Source of the DNA: Bacteroidales bacterium UBA6207
Lineage (GTDB): Bacteria > Bacteroidota > Bacteroidia > Bacteroidales > F082
Direction: 5' to 3'
Assembly: GCA_002421995.1 (NCBI GenBank)
Contig: DISP01000221.1
Location: 1 to 45,774 of the forward strand
DNA length: 45,774 bases
The notes under the pieces were generated by a model that saw nothing but the letters and a program-made list of their open reading frames with translations, did not search any database and was not told where the DNA came from. A program made the position numbers and the translations under genes. Of the stretch, positions 33,143 to 41,542 are shown in pieces (position 1 is the first letter of the stretch; every line of letters starts with the position of its first letter).

Positions 33143-33544
33143 TTAAAATGAATGTGTTGCGTTAACAATAATCACTTTATGCCTGCTTGTATTGCTTCTG
33201 GCATGTCCGAGTGCATTCAGAACAACATTGCGCGTGTCGAAGGGAATATCGTTGATATATGCTTCATCCTCCATTTCGAAGGTTTGCTGCATGGCTTTTT
33301 CACAGCACAACTGTGAAACAATGGCTTTTGTATCAAACGGAATATCATCTATATATGCTTCTTCGCAAAGCTGAGGAAGCTGTTCGTTGCTGTCGTCGGC
33401 GATGATTTTGTTAAAAATTAATTCCGTATTGAAAGGTATGTCAGGAATATATGCTTCTTCTTTCATGCTGAAGTTGTCAGCCAAAACAGAAGAACTAATA
33501 AAGAGACTGATAAGAACTGCTGTGAAGAATTTTTGAGTTTTCAT
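33143..33544 (-). CDS. Small exported protein with three 32-residue EAYI-x-DIPF repeats
   Basis: A 133-residue protein with a signal peptide (about 1-22, cleaved near 'VLADNF'). The mature part carries three repeats starting at residues 29, 61 and 93, exactly 32 apart: 'EEAYIPDIPFNTELIFNKI', 'EEAYIDDIPFDTKAIVSQL' and 'DEAYINDIPFDTRNVVLNAL'. The core is [DE]EAYIxDIPFxT. Cys60, Cys80 and Cys81 lie at or near the repeat junctions. The C-terminus is basic then hydrophobic ('SRHKVIIVNATHSF'). I do not recognise a named domain. It is a single gene with its own terminator; the upstream 258 bp hold no gene. Confidence 0.75.
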   Translation of the reverse strand: MKTQKFFTAVLISLFISSSVLADNFSMKEEAYIPDIPFNTELIFNKIIADDSNEQLPQLCEEAYIDDIPFDTKAIVSQLCCEKAMQQTFEMEDEAYINDIPFDTRNVVLNALGHARSNTSRHKVIIVNATHSF

Positions 33545-33802
33545 TGCTGTATTTTTTTAAATTTTATTTTCTATTCTTTTCATTAGCTTGATCCAACCGC
33601 GTGCCAAACTTTGTAAATAACAGATATACAGCAATATATAATATTTTTGTTGATTTCTTCAAGCTACAATGATCTTAAAATCATGTTCATTTTCCGTACA
33701 AAAATGTTCGGTGTTGAACAGCAGCTTCTTTTTGGGAACAGAAGCTACCCAGATACTAAATAATTGAAAATGAATGCTTAAAAAGCAAGAAGTGCAATTT
33801 TA

Positions 33803-34762
33803 TCAGACGATACCGCTTTCGATTAGAAAACGATTTACGTTTTCTTCGATGCGGCTGATCATATTTTCGGAAGAAACTTTTTCAAAGATTTTGCCAGTCA
33901 CTTTTTCAAAAAGCTCGATATAGCGTTCCGAAACGCCGGCAACATATTCGTCGCTCATAAATGGAACCTGTTGTCCGTGCTGACCCTGAAAACCGTTTTG
34001 CATCAGCCATTCCCTCACAAATTCTTTTGACAGTTGCTTTTGTGGTTCACCTTTCTCAAAACGTTCTTCGTATTGGTCTGCGATGAAATACCTCGAAGAA
34101 TCAGGGGTGTGAATTTCATCAATCAGGTAAATTTCATCAGCTGTTTTACCAAACTCATATTTTGTATCTACAAGAATAAGTCCCTGTTTAGCAGCCATTT
34201 CTGTACCTCTTTGAAAAAGAGCATGGGTGTATTTTTCAATTTTTTCGTAATCTCCGGCCGAAATCAACCCTTTTTTGATGATTTCTTCCTTTGAAATATC
34301 TTCATCATGTCCTTCGGCTGCTTTTGTGCTTGGTGTTATAATGGGTTTTTCAAACCGCTGATGTTCGCGCATACCATCGGGCACGGGCACACCACAAATG
34401 GTTCTTTCGCCTTTTTTGTAGCTTCGCCACGAGCTGCCTGTCAGATAGGCCCTGATGACCATTTCAACAGCAAAAGGTGTGCATTTGCGACCAATTGTCA
34501 CCACAGGATCAGGACTTCCTAATTTCCAATTGGGGACAATATCTGCTGTTGCATCCAAAAAGTATGATGCTATCTGATTGAGCACCTGTCCTTTGTGAGG
34601 AATACCTTTTGGCAGAACTACATCAAAAGCCGAAATTCTGTCGCTGGCAATCATAACCAGGTATTCATTGGAAATGGTATAAACATCGCGTACTTTTCCT
34701 TTGTAGAAAGCCGTCTGATTTTTGAAATGGAATGAAGTTGCTGTTAGCGCTTCGGTTTTCAT
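33803..34762 (-). CDS. purC: SAICAR synthase PurC
   Basis: A 319-residue phosphoribosylaminoimidazole-succinocarboxamide synthase joining CAIR and aspartate in purine synthesis. Family stretches: 'FYKGKVRDVYTI', 'IASDRISAFDVVLPKGIPHK', 'VEMVIRAYLTGSSWRSYKKG', 'IITPSTKAAEGHDEDIS' and 'LILVDTKYEFGKT' with 'LIDEIHTPDSSRY'. It is the longer (about 300-residue) subtype rather than the 237-residue E. coli form. It overlaps the preceding phoH gene by 4 bp (ATGA). Confidence 0.95.
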   Translation of the reverse strand: MKTEALTATSFHFKNQTAFYKGKVRDVYTISNEYLVMIASDRISAFDVVLPKGIPHKGQVLNQIASYFLDATADIVPNWKLGSPDPVVTIGRKCTPFAVEMVIRAYLTGSSWRSYKKGERTICGVPVPDGMREHQRFEKPIITPSTKAAEGHDEDISKEEIIKKGLISAGDYEKIEKYTHALFQRGTEMAAKQGLILVDTKYEFGKTADEIYLIDEIHTPDSSRYFIADQYEERFEKGEPQKQLSKEFVREWLMQNGFQGQHGQQVPFMSDEYVAGVSERYIELFEKVTGKIFEKVSSENMISRIEENVNRFLIESGIV

Positions 34763-35772
34763 GGTGTTTCTGTTTGTGGTTCTGTATCTGTTGCAGGCAT
34801 TTTGTGGCGGTTCAAAACCTGTACATTGTTTTCTGTTTTAGCGTAGGCTTTGATGATTCTGGTAACAAGCTTATGGCGTACCACGTCTTTTTCGTCAAGC
34901 ACAATGAATTCAATGCCTTTGATGTCTTGCAGAATTTCGAAAGCCTGAATCAGGCCTGATGGTTGTTTAAAAGGGAGATCTATTTGTGTAATATCGCCGG
35001 TGATGATAAACTTTGATGATTTTCCCATGCGTGTAAGAAACATCTTGAGTTGGCTGCGGGTAGCATTTTGGGCTTCGTCGAGAATCACAAAAGCATTGTC
35101 GAGTGTCCGGCCACGCATGAAGGCCAGGGGAGCAATCTCGATGGTGCTGTCTTCGAGGTATCCAAGGAGTTTTTGTGTTGGCAGCATGTCTCTCAGGGCG
35201 TCGTAAAGCGGCTGCATATAGGGATCGAGTTTTTCTTTCATGTCTCCGGGCAAAAAACCCAGATTTTCCCCTGCTTCAACAGCAGGCCGTGTGAGAATGA
35301 TGCGACGTACTTCTTTATTTTTTAATGCCCTGACGGCTAAAGCAACTGCAGTATAGGTTTTTCCGGTACCGGCAGGTCCTATGGCAAAAACCATATCGTT
35401 TTCGGCAATGCCCGAAACCATTCTTTTTTGGTTTGCGGTGATGGCTTTTACCTGCAGCCCTCCCCTGCCATGAACAAGAACTTCCTTGTCGCTGAGTGCG
35501 TTGGTAACAGCATCATCGCCTTCGCCCACCATGATCTGATCAATCACCTTTTCACTTATGTTTCCAAACCGTTCGAGATGCAGCATCACAAGTTCGAAAC
35601 GCAGAATAAAGTCTTCCATTGCCTCTGTTTCGCCCATCACCTTGAGCAAATTGCCTCTTGCAATGAGTTTGATTTTAGGAAAAAGACGTTTGATGTGTTC
35701 CAAATGCTTGTCGCCCACACCGTATAAATCGAGCGGACTAACGTTTTCAATTTGTATGATTTGTTCACTCAT
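34759..35772 (-). CDS. phoH: PhoH family ATPase
   Basis: A 337-residue cytosolic P-loop ATPase of the PhoH/YbeZ group. An N-terminal nucleic-acid-binding-like region (about 10-80) is followed by Walker A 'AIGPAGTGKTYTAVALAV', 'RIILTRPAVEAGENLGFLPG', Walker B 'AFVILDEAQNAT', 'FITGDITQIDLP' and 'RHKLVTRIIKAY'. PhoH proteins are linked to RNA metabolism and ribosome maturation together with YbeY. The pairing with purC by a 4-bp overlap implies co-translation. Promoter at 35809-35816. Confidence 0.93.
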   Translation of the reverse strand: MSEQIIQIENVSPLDLYGVGDKHLEHIKRLFPKIKLIARGNLLKVMGETEAMEDFILRFELVMLHLERFGNISEKVIDQIMVGEGDDAVTNALSDKEVLVHGRGGLQVKAITANQKRMVSGIAENDMVFAIGPAGTGKTYTAVALAVRALKNKEVRRIILTRPAVEAGENLGFLPGDMKEKLDPYMQPLYDALRDMLPTQKLLGYLEDSTIEIAPLAFMRGRTLDNAFVILDEAQNATRSQLKMFLTRMGKSSKFIITGDITQIDLPFKQPSGLIQAFEILQDIKGIEFIVLDEKDVVRHKLVTRIIKAYAKTENNVQVLNRHKMPATDTEPQTETP

Positions 35773-35808
35773 AGGCTGTTGCCGGGTTTCGGAGTTCTGT
35801 TAAAGTCG

Positions 35809-35816
35809 CAAAATTA
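35809..35816 (-). promoter_or_regulatory. Predicted -7 element for phoH-purC
   Basis: TAATTTTG on the minus strand matches TAnnTTTG, 36 bp before the phoH ATG. Confidence 0.58.
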
Positions 35817-35868
35817 CCTTTTTCTTTTAAGTTGTCCGGACAGAAACTAAAATTCAGGGTTTTTCTGA

Positions 35869-37020
35869 TTAGACAGTTTTTATCACTTTGCGGCCTTTCC
35901 AGGAAACATTGAAAACCATCCCCGCCACAACAACCCCCACAACATAAACCGGGTAAAGCAGGGAAAGCAGCAGAAAGTATTTCATTGTTTTTCGTTGTCC
36001 GAGAAATGTTGTCACACGCTGAAGCAGGGGTAGATCGGTTAGCAGCTTCAAAAGCAAAAAAAGTAGCATAAGTGGTATAAAAATGGCATTAAAAAATGAA
36101 GCTGCCATCAAGCAAAATAACAACACATTGAAAACAAGCACAATCCATGCAGGAGCAATCGTGAAAATATGGTTATAGCCTCCACTTTTGGAAGCCCAGC
36201 GAATGCGCTGGCGAAGAAAACTTTTGAGGTTTTTTTCAGCGTTTGTTTCAACGATTGCTCCTTCCGAGGCAACAAACGTTATACTTTTCCGGCCATACCG
36301 CCTGGCAATAGCCCCCATCAGAAACATATCATCGCCTGATGCATACGTATCATCGCTACGTTGCGCCGAAACAGCCTCAAAGGCATCTTTGCAAAAAGCC
36401 ATATTGGCGCCGTTTGCCATCGAGGGTATTCCAAGCGCTGCTGCACCGGCAGCAGAGCCAATCAGACTGGAAAACTCCAATGCCTGCATTTGTTCAAAGA
36501 AGTTGTGGGCGGGATGAAGTTTTACAGGACCTAATACCATTTTTACTGATTCATTTTCAAAACCTTGCAGTATTGAATTAACCCAGCCGGCAGCCGGTCT
36601 GCAGTCGGCATCTGTAACAAGTATAAATTGACCTTTTGCTTGCGAAACGGCTTGTTCAATGGCTTCTTTTTTGCCATAACCTTTGGCTTTCAGCAGCCGG
36701 AATTCAGTCTCCGGATGCTTATTAATCCACTGTTGGGCAATGTTGGCAGTTTCATCTTCGGAATGGTCATCCACAACCAGGTATTCAATAAAAAAATTCG
36801 TATTATGCTGATTACTCATCGAAACAAGCAGATTGACAATATTATTTGCCTCATTGCGGCAGGCAACAACAACACTCACACCCGTGGGCGGGATGCCTGG
36901 CTTTTTGGTTTTGTTTATGAGTTTTATCCATCCGATGGTATAGGCGCCAATCAGTGAAAGATACAATAGCGCTGAAAACTCGGCAAAACGTAAAAACCAA
37001 ACAAGGGATTCAGACATCAT
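35869..37020 (-). CDS. Membrane-bound family 2 glycosyltransferase
   Basis: About 383 residues: one N-terminal helix, a GT-A catalytic domain, and two or three C-terminal helices. GT2 motifs are 'VSVVVACRNEANNIVNLL', 'YLVVDDHSEDET', 'FILVTDADCRPAAGW' (metal-binding D-x-D type), 'SGDDMFLMGAIAR' and the acceptor-site 'RQRIRWASKSGGY'. It is likely to use a UDP-sugar on a lipid acceptor. The start at 37020 is preceded at 7-nt spacing by a strong ribosome-binding site (AGGAGG on the minus strand, plus-strand 37028-37033) inside the upstream gene, so the two overlap by 11 bp and are coupled. Confidence 0.87.
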   Translation of the reverse strand: MMSESLVWFLRFAEFSALLYLSLIGAYTIGWIKLINKTKKPGIPPTGVSVVVACRNEANNIVNLLVSMSNQHNTNFFIEYLVVDDHSEDETANIAQQWINKHPETEFRLLKAKGYGKKEAIEQAVSQAKGQFILVTDADCRPAAGWVNSILQGFENESVKMVLGPVKLHPAHNFFEQMQALEFSSLIGSAAGAAALGIPSMANGANMAFCKDAFEAVSAQRSDDTYASGDDMFLMGAIARRYGRKSITFVASEGAIVETNAEKNLKSFLRQRIRWASKSGGYNHIFTIAPAWIVLVFNVLLFCLMAASFFNAIFIPLMLLFLLLKLLTDLPLLQRVTTFLGQRKTMKYFLLLSLLYPVYVVGVVVAGMVFNVSWKGRKVIKTV

Positions 37021-38035
37021 CAATATTCCTCCTGAAAAACTTAAGCCTGAATGTGAGCAAAGCACCCAATAGCGACGGAATAACAAGGTTTAGAAGCCAC
37101 AAAGCAGAGCTGGCTGCAATTACCTGAAATGCCATTTCAGCATTCCATACGCCCGTTTGTTCAAAATACAAGCCGAAAACACCGGCAGAAACCGAACCCC
37201 TGATGCCAAGTTCGGTGATGGTGATGGTTGGAATAAGTGTCATAAGCAGATAAATAACCGAAATCAGCATAAAAGCAGCCGGCAATGCAGTGTTAATACC
37301 AAAAACCCTGAGCATCAGGTAAAATTGCGTTGAGTAGATTATGTATCGCAAAACACTGTAAAACAATAAGATAATAAGGTCTTTTACGGTATAAAGCGAA
37401 AAGACTTCTGCGTAATCAATTATTTGTTGTTTCATCTTGCTAAAAAGCGCAGTAACAATCATTTTCAACAAACCCACTTGAAAATAGAGCAGCAAAACAA
37501 CAAATGAAAAAACAACAAAGGCAATCCAAAAACCTGCATACAGCCAGTAATAGTACTGACTATCAAATGTTATCACTTTCGGAAGAAAAAACATCAACCC
37601 AAACAAACCAATGATTAAGGTTGCAATGATTTGAGACAAGCTTCCGATCAGCGTGGCCAGAATACCTTTTACATGGCTTGCCTTTTGCAAAACAAACACC
37701 CGTCCAAGATAGTCCCCTACCCTGTTGGGAAGAAACATACTCACTGCCATTCCGCTTAAAACAGCAGATATTGCCTGGTTCAGTTTTACTTTTTCGAGCT
37801 TTGCTATGAGAAATTTCCATTTAAAACTCTCTGTCAAAATATTGAAAATCAATAAAACAGAAATGATAATTAAAAGAAAGTAAGCGGCTTTACCAAGTTT
37901 TATACTTTGCCAGATGGCATGCCATTGTTGTGCATCATGTTTGACAAAAACCTGTTTGTAAACGAAAACAAAAGTGAGCAACATGATAGCTACCCTGAGT
38001 CCGGTGTTTGTTATTTTGGTTACCTTTGTTTTCAT
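37010..38035 (-). CDS. UPF0104 / LPG-synthase transmembrane-domain family protein
   Basis: A 341-residue integral membrane protein with about eight helices, of the family known as lysylphosphatidylglycerol synthase TM region or flippase-like domain. Family features: 'GMAVSMFLPNRVGDYLGRVF', 'LIGSLSQIIATLIIGLFGL' and 'LIPTITITELGIRGSVSAGV'. It lacks the cytosolic aminoacyl-transferase domain of MprF. It is coupled by an 11-bp overlap to a GT2 glycosyltransferase, which suggests a role in glycolipid or polyprenyl-linked glycan assembly or translocation. It is divergent from ruvC, 24 bp away. Confidence 0.87.
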   Translation of the reverse strand: MKTKVTKITNTGLRVAIMLLTFVFVYKQVFVKHDAQQWHAIWQSIKLGKAAYFLLIIISVLLIFNILTESFKWKFLIAKLEKVKLNQAISAVLSGMAVSMFLPNRVGDYLGRVFVLQKASHVKGILATLIGSLSQIIATLIIGLFGLMFFLPKVITFDSQYYYWLYAGFWIAFVVFSFVVLLLYFQVGLLKMIVTALFSKMKQQIIDYAEVFSLYTVKDLIILLFYSVLRYIIYSTQFYLMLRVFGINTALPAAFMLISVIYLLMTLIPTITITELGIRGSVSAGVFGLYFEQTGVWNAEMAFQVIAASSALWLLNLVIPSLLGALLTFRLKFFRRNIDDV

Positions 38036-38059
38036 CAGGCTAAGAACGGAAAAATATTG

Positions 38060-38608
38060 ATGAGAGAGCGCATAATTTTAGGAATTGACCCGGGCACAAC
38101 CATCATGGGATATGGGGTTATCATGCAGAGAGGAAGCAGTGTGGAGTTGGTAGTGATGGGTGTTTTGAAACTGAGCAAATATACCAATCAGGCATTGAAG
38201 CTACGCAAGATTTTTGAGCGCACCACCGAGCTTATCAAAGAATATCATCCCGACGAGCTTGCGATTGAAGCTCCTTTTTTTGGCAAAAATGTTCAGTCAA
38301 TGCTCAAACTCGGGCGCGCGCAGGGTGTGGCAATAGCAGCTGCACTCAATTGCGACCTGCCAATGTTTGAGTATTCACCAAAAAAGATAAAGCAATCTGT
38401 CACAGGCAATGGCAGTGCCTCAAAAGAGCAGGTGGCAGCCATGTTAAAAACCTTGCTGAAGTTCGAAGATCAGCCCGAATACTTTGACGCTACCGATGGT
38501 GTTGCGGCAGCTGTTTGTCATTATTTTCAAAGCAAGCTGCCTGTTGCACAAGGAAGTGTTTCGGGCTGGAAAGCCTTTATTACCCAAAACCCCGGAAGGG
38601 TTAAATAA
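38060..38608 (+). CDS. ruvC: RuvC Holliday junction resolvase
   Basis: A 182-residue RNase H-fold endonuclease that cuts Holliday junctions with RuvAB. Catalytic acidic residues lie in 'ILGIDPGTTIMGYGV' (first Asp), 'ELAIEAPFFGKNVQSMLKLG' (Glu) and 'DATDGVAAAVCHYF' (Asp pair). 'GRAQGVAIAAAL' is also typical. The start at 38060 gives the standard family N-terminus; the in-frame codons further upstream overlap the divergent membrane protein gene. It ends overlapping the LMW phosphatase gene by 8 bp tail to tail. Confidence 0.95.
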   Translation: MRERIILGIDPGTTIMGYGVIMQRGSSVELVVMGVLKLSKYTNQALKLRKIFERTTELIKEYHPDELAIEAPFFGKNVQSMLKLGRAQGVAIAAALNCDLPMFEYSPKKIKQSVTGNGSASKEQVAAMLKTLLKFEDQPEYFDATDGVAAAVCHYFQSKLPVAQGSVSGWKAFITQNPGRVK

Positions 38609-39071
38609 GCTTTTTCAAGAGACCTTCAGAGGCATCTTCCAGTAAATCAATCACCAGGTTAAATCCGTCTGAACCACCATAATAGGGATCAGGAATATGA
38701 TCCATCTGATGCCGGCTAAGAAAGTCGGCCATTTTTACAATTTTGGCTTCCTCTTCGGTGGTATGAGCCAAATCTTTTAAGTCGTCAAAATTGTGGTTGT
38801 CCATGGCTACAATCAGGTCGAAGTTGTCGAAGTCGTTCCGGTTGAAAGGCCTGGAAGTACTGGTGATGTTATATCCTCTTTTGGTTGCTGCCTGACGCAT
38901 ACGCGCATCGGCTTTCTCGCCATGGTGCCAGGCTGATGTTCCTGCCGAATCCACCATCGGATGCAATCCATGAGCAAATGCTTTGGCCTTGAAAACAGCT
39001 TCGGCAGCGGGTGAGCGACAAATATTCCCTAAACAGACAAATAAAACCCTGGCTTGATTCTTTTGACCCAT
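38601..39071 (-). CDS. Low-molecular-weight protein tyrosine phosphatase
   Basis: A 156-residue LMW-PTP. The phosphate loop is 'VLFVCLGNICRSPAAEAVF' (CxxxxxR-S with Cys at about residue 13), and the general-acid Asp is in 'IPDPYYGG'. 'VDSAGTSAWHHGEKADARM' is also conserved. It acts on phosphotyrosine proteins, or on arginine phosphate in some relatives; the partner kinase is not visible. It has its own promoter (39093-39100) and stands next to the tRNA-Thr gene used by the integrated element. Confidence 0.95.
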   Translation of the reverse strand: MGQKNQARVLFVCLGNICRSPAAEAVFKAKAFAHGLHPMVDSAGTSAWHHGEKADARMRQAATKRGYNITSTSRPFNRNDFDNFDLIVAMDNHNFDDLKDLAHTTEEEAKIVKMADFLSRHQMDHIPDPYYGGSDGFNLVIDLLEDASEGLLKKLI

Positions 39072-39092
39072 GACGCTATGATTTTTTGTTTA

Positions 39093-39100
39093 CAAAGATA
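39093..39100 (-). promoter_or_regulatory. Predicted -7 element for the LMW phosphatase gene
   Basis: TATCTTTG on the minus strand matches TAnnTTTG, 21 bp before the ATG at 39071. Confidence 0.55.
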
Positions 39101-39159
39101 GACCAAAAGACGAAATGGGTTTTTTTGAAACGAATTGTGGAAGATAGGCCCAAAAAAAT

Positions 39160-39167
39160 TAATTTTG
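39160..39167 (+). promoter_or_regulatory. Predicted -7 element for tRNA-Thr
   Basis: TAATTTTG matches TAnnTTTG, 11 bp before the tRNA 5' end. Confidence 0.6.
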
Positions 39168-39178
39168 CGCCCTCAAAA

Positions 39179-39251
39179 GCCTTCTTAGCTCAGTTGGTAG
39201 AGCAGCTCACTCGTAATGAGCAGGTCGCGGGTTCGAGTCCCGTGGAAGGCT
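39179..39251 (+). tRNA. tRNA-Thr (anticodon CGT), insertion site of the element to its right
   Basis: A 73-nt cloverleaf. The acceptor GCCTTCT pairs with GGAAGGC (last pair T-G). The D-arm is GCTCAGTTGGTAGAGC and the anticodon stem is GCTCA/TGAGC. The loop is CTCGTAA with anticodon CGT (threonine, reads ACG). The T-arm GCGGG-TTCGAGT-CCCGT has one non-Watson-Crick end pair (G-T). CCA is not encoded. A tyrosine integrase gene starts 158 bp downstream, so the 3' half is the probable attachment site. Confidence 0.95.
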
Positions 39252-39253
39252 CT

Positions 39254-39280
39254 AAGACGTGTTTTTACACGTCTTTTTTT
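39254..39280 (+). terminator. Rho-independent terminator after tRNA-Thr
   Basis: AAGACGTGT / ACACGTCTT, a 9-bp perfect stem with a 4-nt loop, then a T-run to 39280. It separates tRNA transcription from the integrase promoter. Confidence 0.88.
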
Positions 39281-39350
39281 ATTCCCAGAAATATTACGAA
39301 CCAACTACTTTACAGCACTTTAAAAGCTTTTTATTTTTTTTCGTTCTTTT

Positions 39351-39381
39351 TTGTTTTAAATGTGAAATGAATGTATTTTTG
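39351..39381 (+). promoter_or_regulatory. Predicted integrase promoter (-33 TTG, -7 TATTTTTG)
   Basis: TTG at 39351-39353 and TATTTTTG at 39374-39381 are separated by 20 bp, a good match to the Bacteroidota promoter. It shows the element's integrase is read by the host sigma factor. Confidence 0.65.
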
Positions 39382-39409
39382 CATGTAAACAGTTTTAGAC
39401 ACGTAAAGG

Positions 39410-40717
39410 ATGAAATTTCATGTAACATTTACTCTGGAAAAGCGAAAGGATAAGGGGGGAAACCTGATTGTTGAAAACGTCCCCTTGTTTGCTTACTTAA
39501 AGTATGCCGGAAAGAGGCTCTATTACTTTACTGGCTACAGGGTAAAGATGGATGTTTTTGACTTCAATAAACAACGGGTTGTAAAAAAGGAATCTGGGTA
39601 TAAGGGTAAAAACCTCATCCCGGCAAGTGAAATTAATACCAATCTTGTTAAGATCGAAAACGAAATGATTGATCTTTTTGGCCGTAACAAGAACCCACAG
39701 AAAAGCGAAATAATTAGGGCGCTGGACAATGTTTTGGGAAAGAGAGGTAAAGCTGAACCAGTGAATGAGGGAACCGGATTTATTGACTGGTTTGAAAAGT
39801 ACATAGCTCAAGGCAAGCAGTCTGAAATCAGGAAACGAAATATCAAAAGCATCCTTAATCACTGGACCGAATTTGAAAAGCAACAAAAGCAGAAAATTGA
39901 TTTAATGAGTCTTGATTATTCGATGCTTCAAAAGTTCGATCATTTTTTAAGCCAAGACTATTTAAACGACCGGGGTGAGGTTACGCGGGAGAAGCTTAGC
40001 CGAAATACTGTAACAAAGGCTATGATTATCACAAGGGCCTTTATCAATTATGTTAGAAATGTCATACCTGAGGCCCCTTACCCTTTTGGTAAAGATAAGG
40101 GCCTTTATAGGATTCAAAAGGAGGTTTATGGAACCCCGATTTACATTAACATTGAGGAAAGAAAGCTACTTGAAAGCTCTGAAATTACTAATGAAAGACT
40201 AAGAAAGGTCAGGGATGTCTTTTTGTTTCAGTCACTTGTTGGCTGTAGATATGGAGACCTCCAAAAATTCACCAGAGCAAATATTGTTGATCAAAAATTG
40301 AGCTACATAGCCGGGAAAACAAAAGATGGAAGCCCTAAAACAATAGTTGTACCATTAGCAGAAAAGGCAACCGCTATACTTCAAAAATATGAAGGCTTAC
40401 CAAACGGCATGATCTTACCCCCCTATTCTGAACAGGTACTTAACAGGTATTTGAAAGAATTATTTGAGGTATGTGGACTGACAAGAAATGTTAGCCGATT
40501 AAACCCCAAAACCCGGGAACCTGAACAAGTAAGGATTTGCGACATTGCAAGTACACACATGGCCCGCCGGACGTTTGTAGGGGCTTTATTCAGTAAAAAC
40601 TATGACAGGGCTGTAATTGGTTCAATGAGTGGACACGCACCCAATAGCAAGGCGCTGGAACGATATTACAGCGTTACCGGGGAACACAAAGCCAGAGCAA
40701 TACAAGACATTGAATAA
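39410..40717 (+). CDS. int: Tyrosine recombinase/integrase of the integrated element
   Basis: A 435-residue phage-type integrase with an N-terminal arm-binding-like domain (1-120), a SAM-like core-binding domain (about 122-225) and a catalytic domain (about 240-435). Active-site residues: Arg280 in 'SLVGCRYGDLQKF', Lys303 in 'IAGKTKDG', His383 and Arg386 in 'STHMARRTFVGAL', His409 in 'SMSGHAPNSKALERYY', and the nucleophile Tyr419 or Tyr420. It resembles Bacteroidota phage and conjugative-element integrases. Its position right behind a tRNA gene, reading inward, is the classic left end of an integrated element. Confidence 0.94.
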   Translation: MKFHVTFTLEKRKDKGGNLIVENVPLFAYLKYAGKRLYYFTGYRVKMDVFDFNKQRVVKKESGYKGKNLIPASEINTNLVKIENEMIDLFGRNKNPQKSEIIRALDNVLGKRGKAEPVNEGTGFIDWFEKYIAQGKQSEIRKRNIKSILNHWTEFEKQQKQKIDLMSLDYSMLQKFDHFLSQDYLNDRGEVTREKLSRNTVTKAMIITRAFINYVRNVIPEAPYPFGKDKGLYRIQKEVYGTPIYINIEERKLLESSEITNERLRKVRDVFLFQSLVGCRYGDLQKFTRANIVDQKLSYIAGKTKDGSPKTIVVPLAEKATAILQKYEGLPNGMILPPYSEQVLNRYLKELFEVCGLTRNVSRLNPKTREPEQVRICDIASTHMARRTFVGALFSKNYDRAVIGSMSGHAPNSKALERYYSVTGEHKARAIQDIE

Positions 40718-40728
40718 GCGTAAAACAG

Positions 40729-41421
40729 ATGTATATGAAGGGAAAACCATTAATGACGGAACATGAAAGAGTAATTGAGGCACTTGCAAAAGCTTTAGAG
40801 CTCACTTACATTATGTCCATTGGAGAGGCCGAGCATCCGACCAGAAAAAGAACAGACCCAGTTCCTGTTAAATCTGAAAATGATTTTAAGGATTTATATT
40901 CAAAACATTGGAAAGATTTTAAAAGCAAAACCAAGTTAGCCACAGAAAACCAATTTAAAAGGGTCCAAAAAGAAAAGATTCAGAATTTAATGAATGAGAT
41001 AACGACCGCAATACCTTTGTTTAGGTCTGATGAGCGTTATTTGATTGCAGAAAGATATATCAATGAGTATTTACTACCTCATTTACCGATAGCTAAGGCG
41101 AATAATTTGAAAGAGCCTGAGGCAATGGTTAAAGCATGGGTTATTCACTTTGAAATGGAGAATTATAATAAATTCAATATAGCAAATGGAATGCAGATAT
41201 CCGGCATTCAGGCTATTGATAAATACACCGATCTATTTAACTGGAACGGAAATAAGGAGAGGATAAGACAACATTTAGTGAAAGCCAGGTCATTTCAGAA
41301 GTATAAATTTAAACCTCCAACACCTAAACAAGTCAAAGACCTTGAGAAAGCAATTAGGTACATGAGAAGTAAAGAGGCAATCTCAGAGGCAAAGGCGGCC
41401 TATGTTAAGTTTTCCATGTAG
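40729..41421 (+). CDS. Hypothetical element protein, helical and basic
   Basis: A 230-residue protein rich in Lys, Glu and predicted helix, with no motif I recognise. It contains 'LYSKHWKDFKSKTKLATENQ' and 'RSDERYLIAERYINEYLLPH', and ends with repeated basic helix ('PTPKQVKDLEKAIRYMRSK'). It is 11 bp downstream of the integrase, so it is probably in the same transcript. An ATG at 40753 has a better purine-rich upstream stretch (AAGGGA) and may be the true start. It could be a DNA-binding accessory or replication-related protein; this is not supported by any motif. Confidence 0.65.
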   Translation: MYMKGKPLMTEHERVIEALAKALELTYIMSIGEAEHPTRKRTDPVPVKSENDFKDLYSKHWKDFKSKTKLATENQFKRVQKEKIQNLMNEITTAIPLFRSDERYLIAERYINEYLLPHLPIAKANNLKEPEAMVKAWVIHFEMENYNKFNIANGMQISGIQAIDKYTDLFNWNGNKERIRQHLVKARSFQKYKFKPPTPKQVKDLEKAIRYMRSKEAISEAKAAYVKFSM

Positions 41422-41426
41422 TAATC

Positions 41427-41534
41427 ACCCATTACATTACATTTCTATTAAATAACACAAAATCAGTTATTTAAATTATAACCCATTACAAGCAACTAAT
41501 TACAAAACACTGTAATACAGTTATTTAAGTTTTT
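41427..41534 (+). repeat. Two direct-repeat blocks with 54-bp period
   Basis: ACCCATTACA occurs at 41427-41436 and 41481-41490, and CAGTTATTTAA at 41464-41474 and 41518-41528. Both pairs are exactly 54 bp apart, while the DNA between the blocks is not conserved. The array ends just before the promoter of the HTH gene (41543-41550), as expected of operators or integrase/excisionase arm sites. Confidence 0.7.
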
Positions 41535-41542
41535 TATAGCTA

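Noticed and set aside
33545..33802. Small gene or RNA between the EAYI-repeat gene and purC
   Set aside because: No open frame with coding character, no clear hairpin with T-run and no -7 element was found in these 258 bp.
41427..41534. CRISPR-like repeat-spacer array near the HTH gene
   Set aside because: There are only two copies, the repeated blocks are 10-11 bp, and no cas gene is present.
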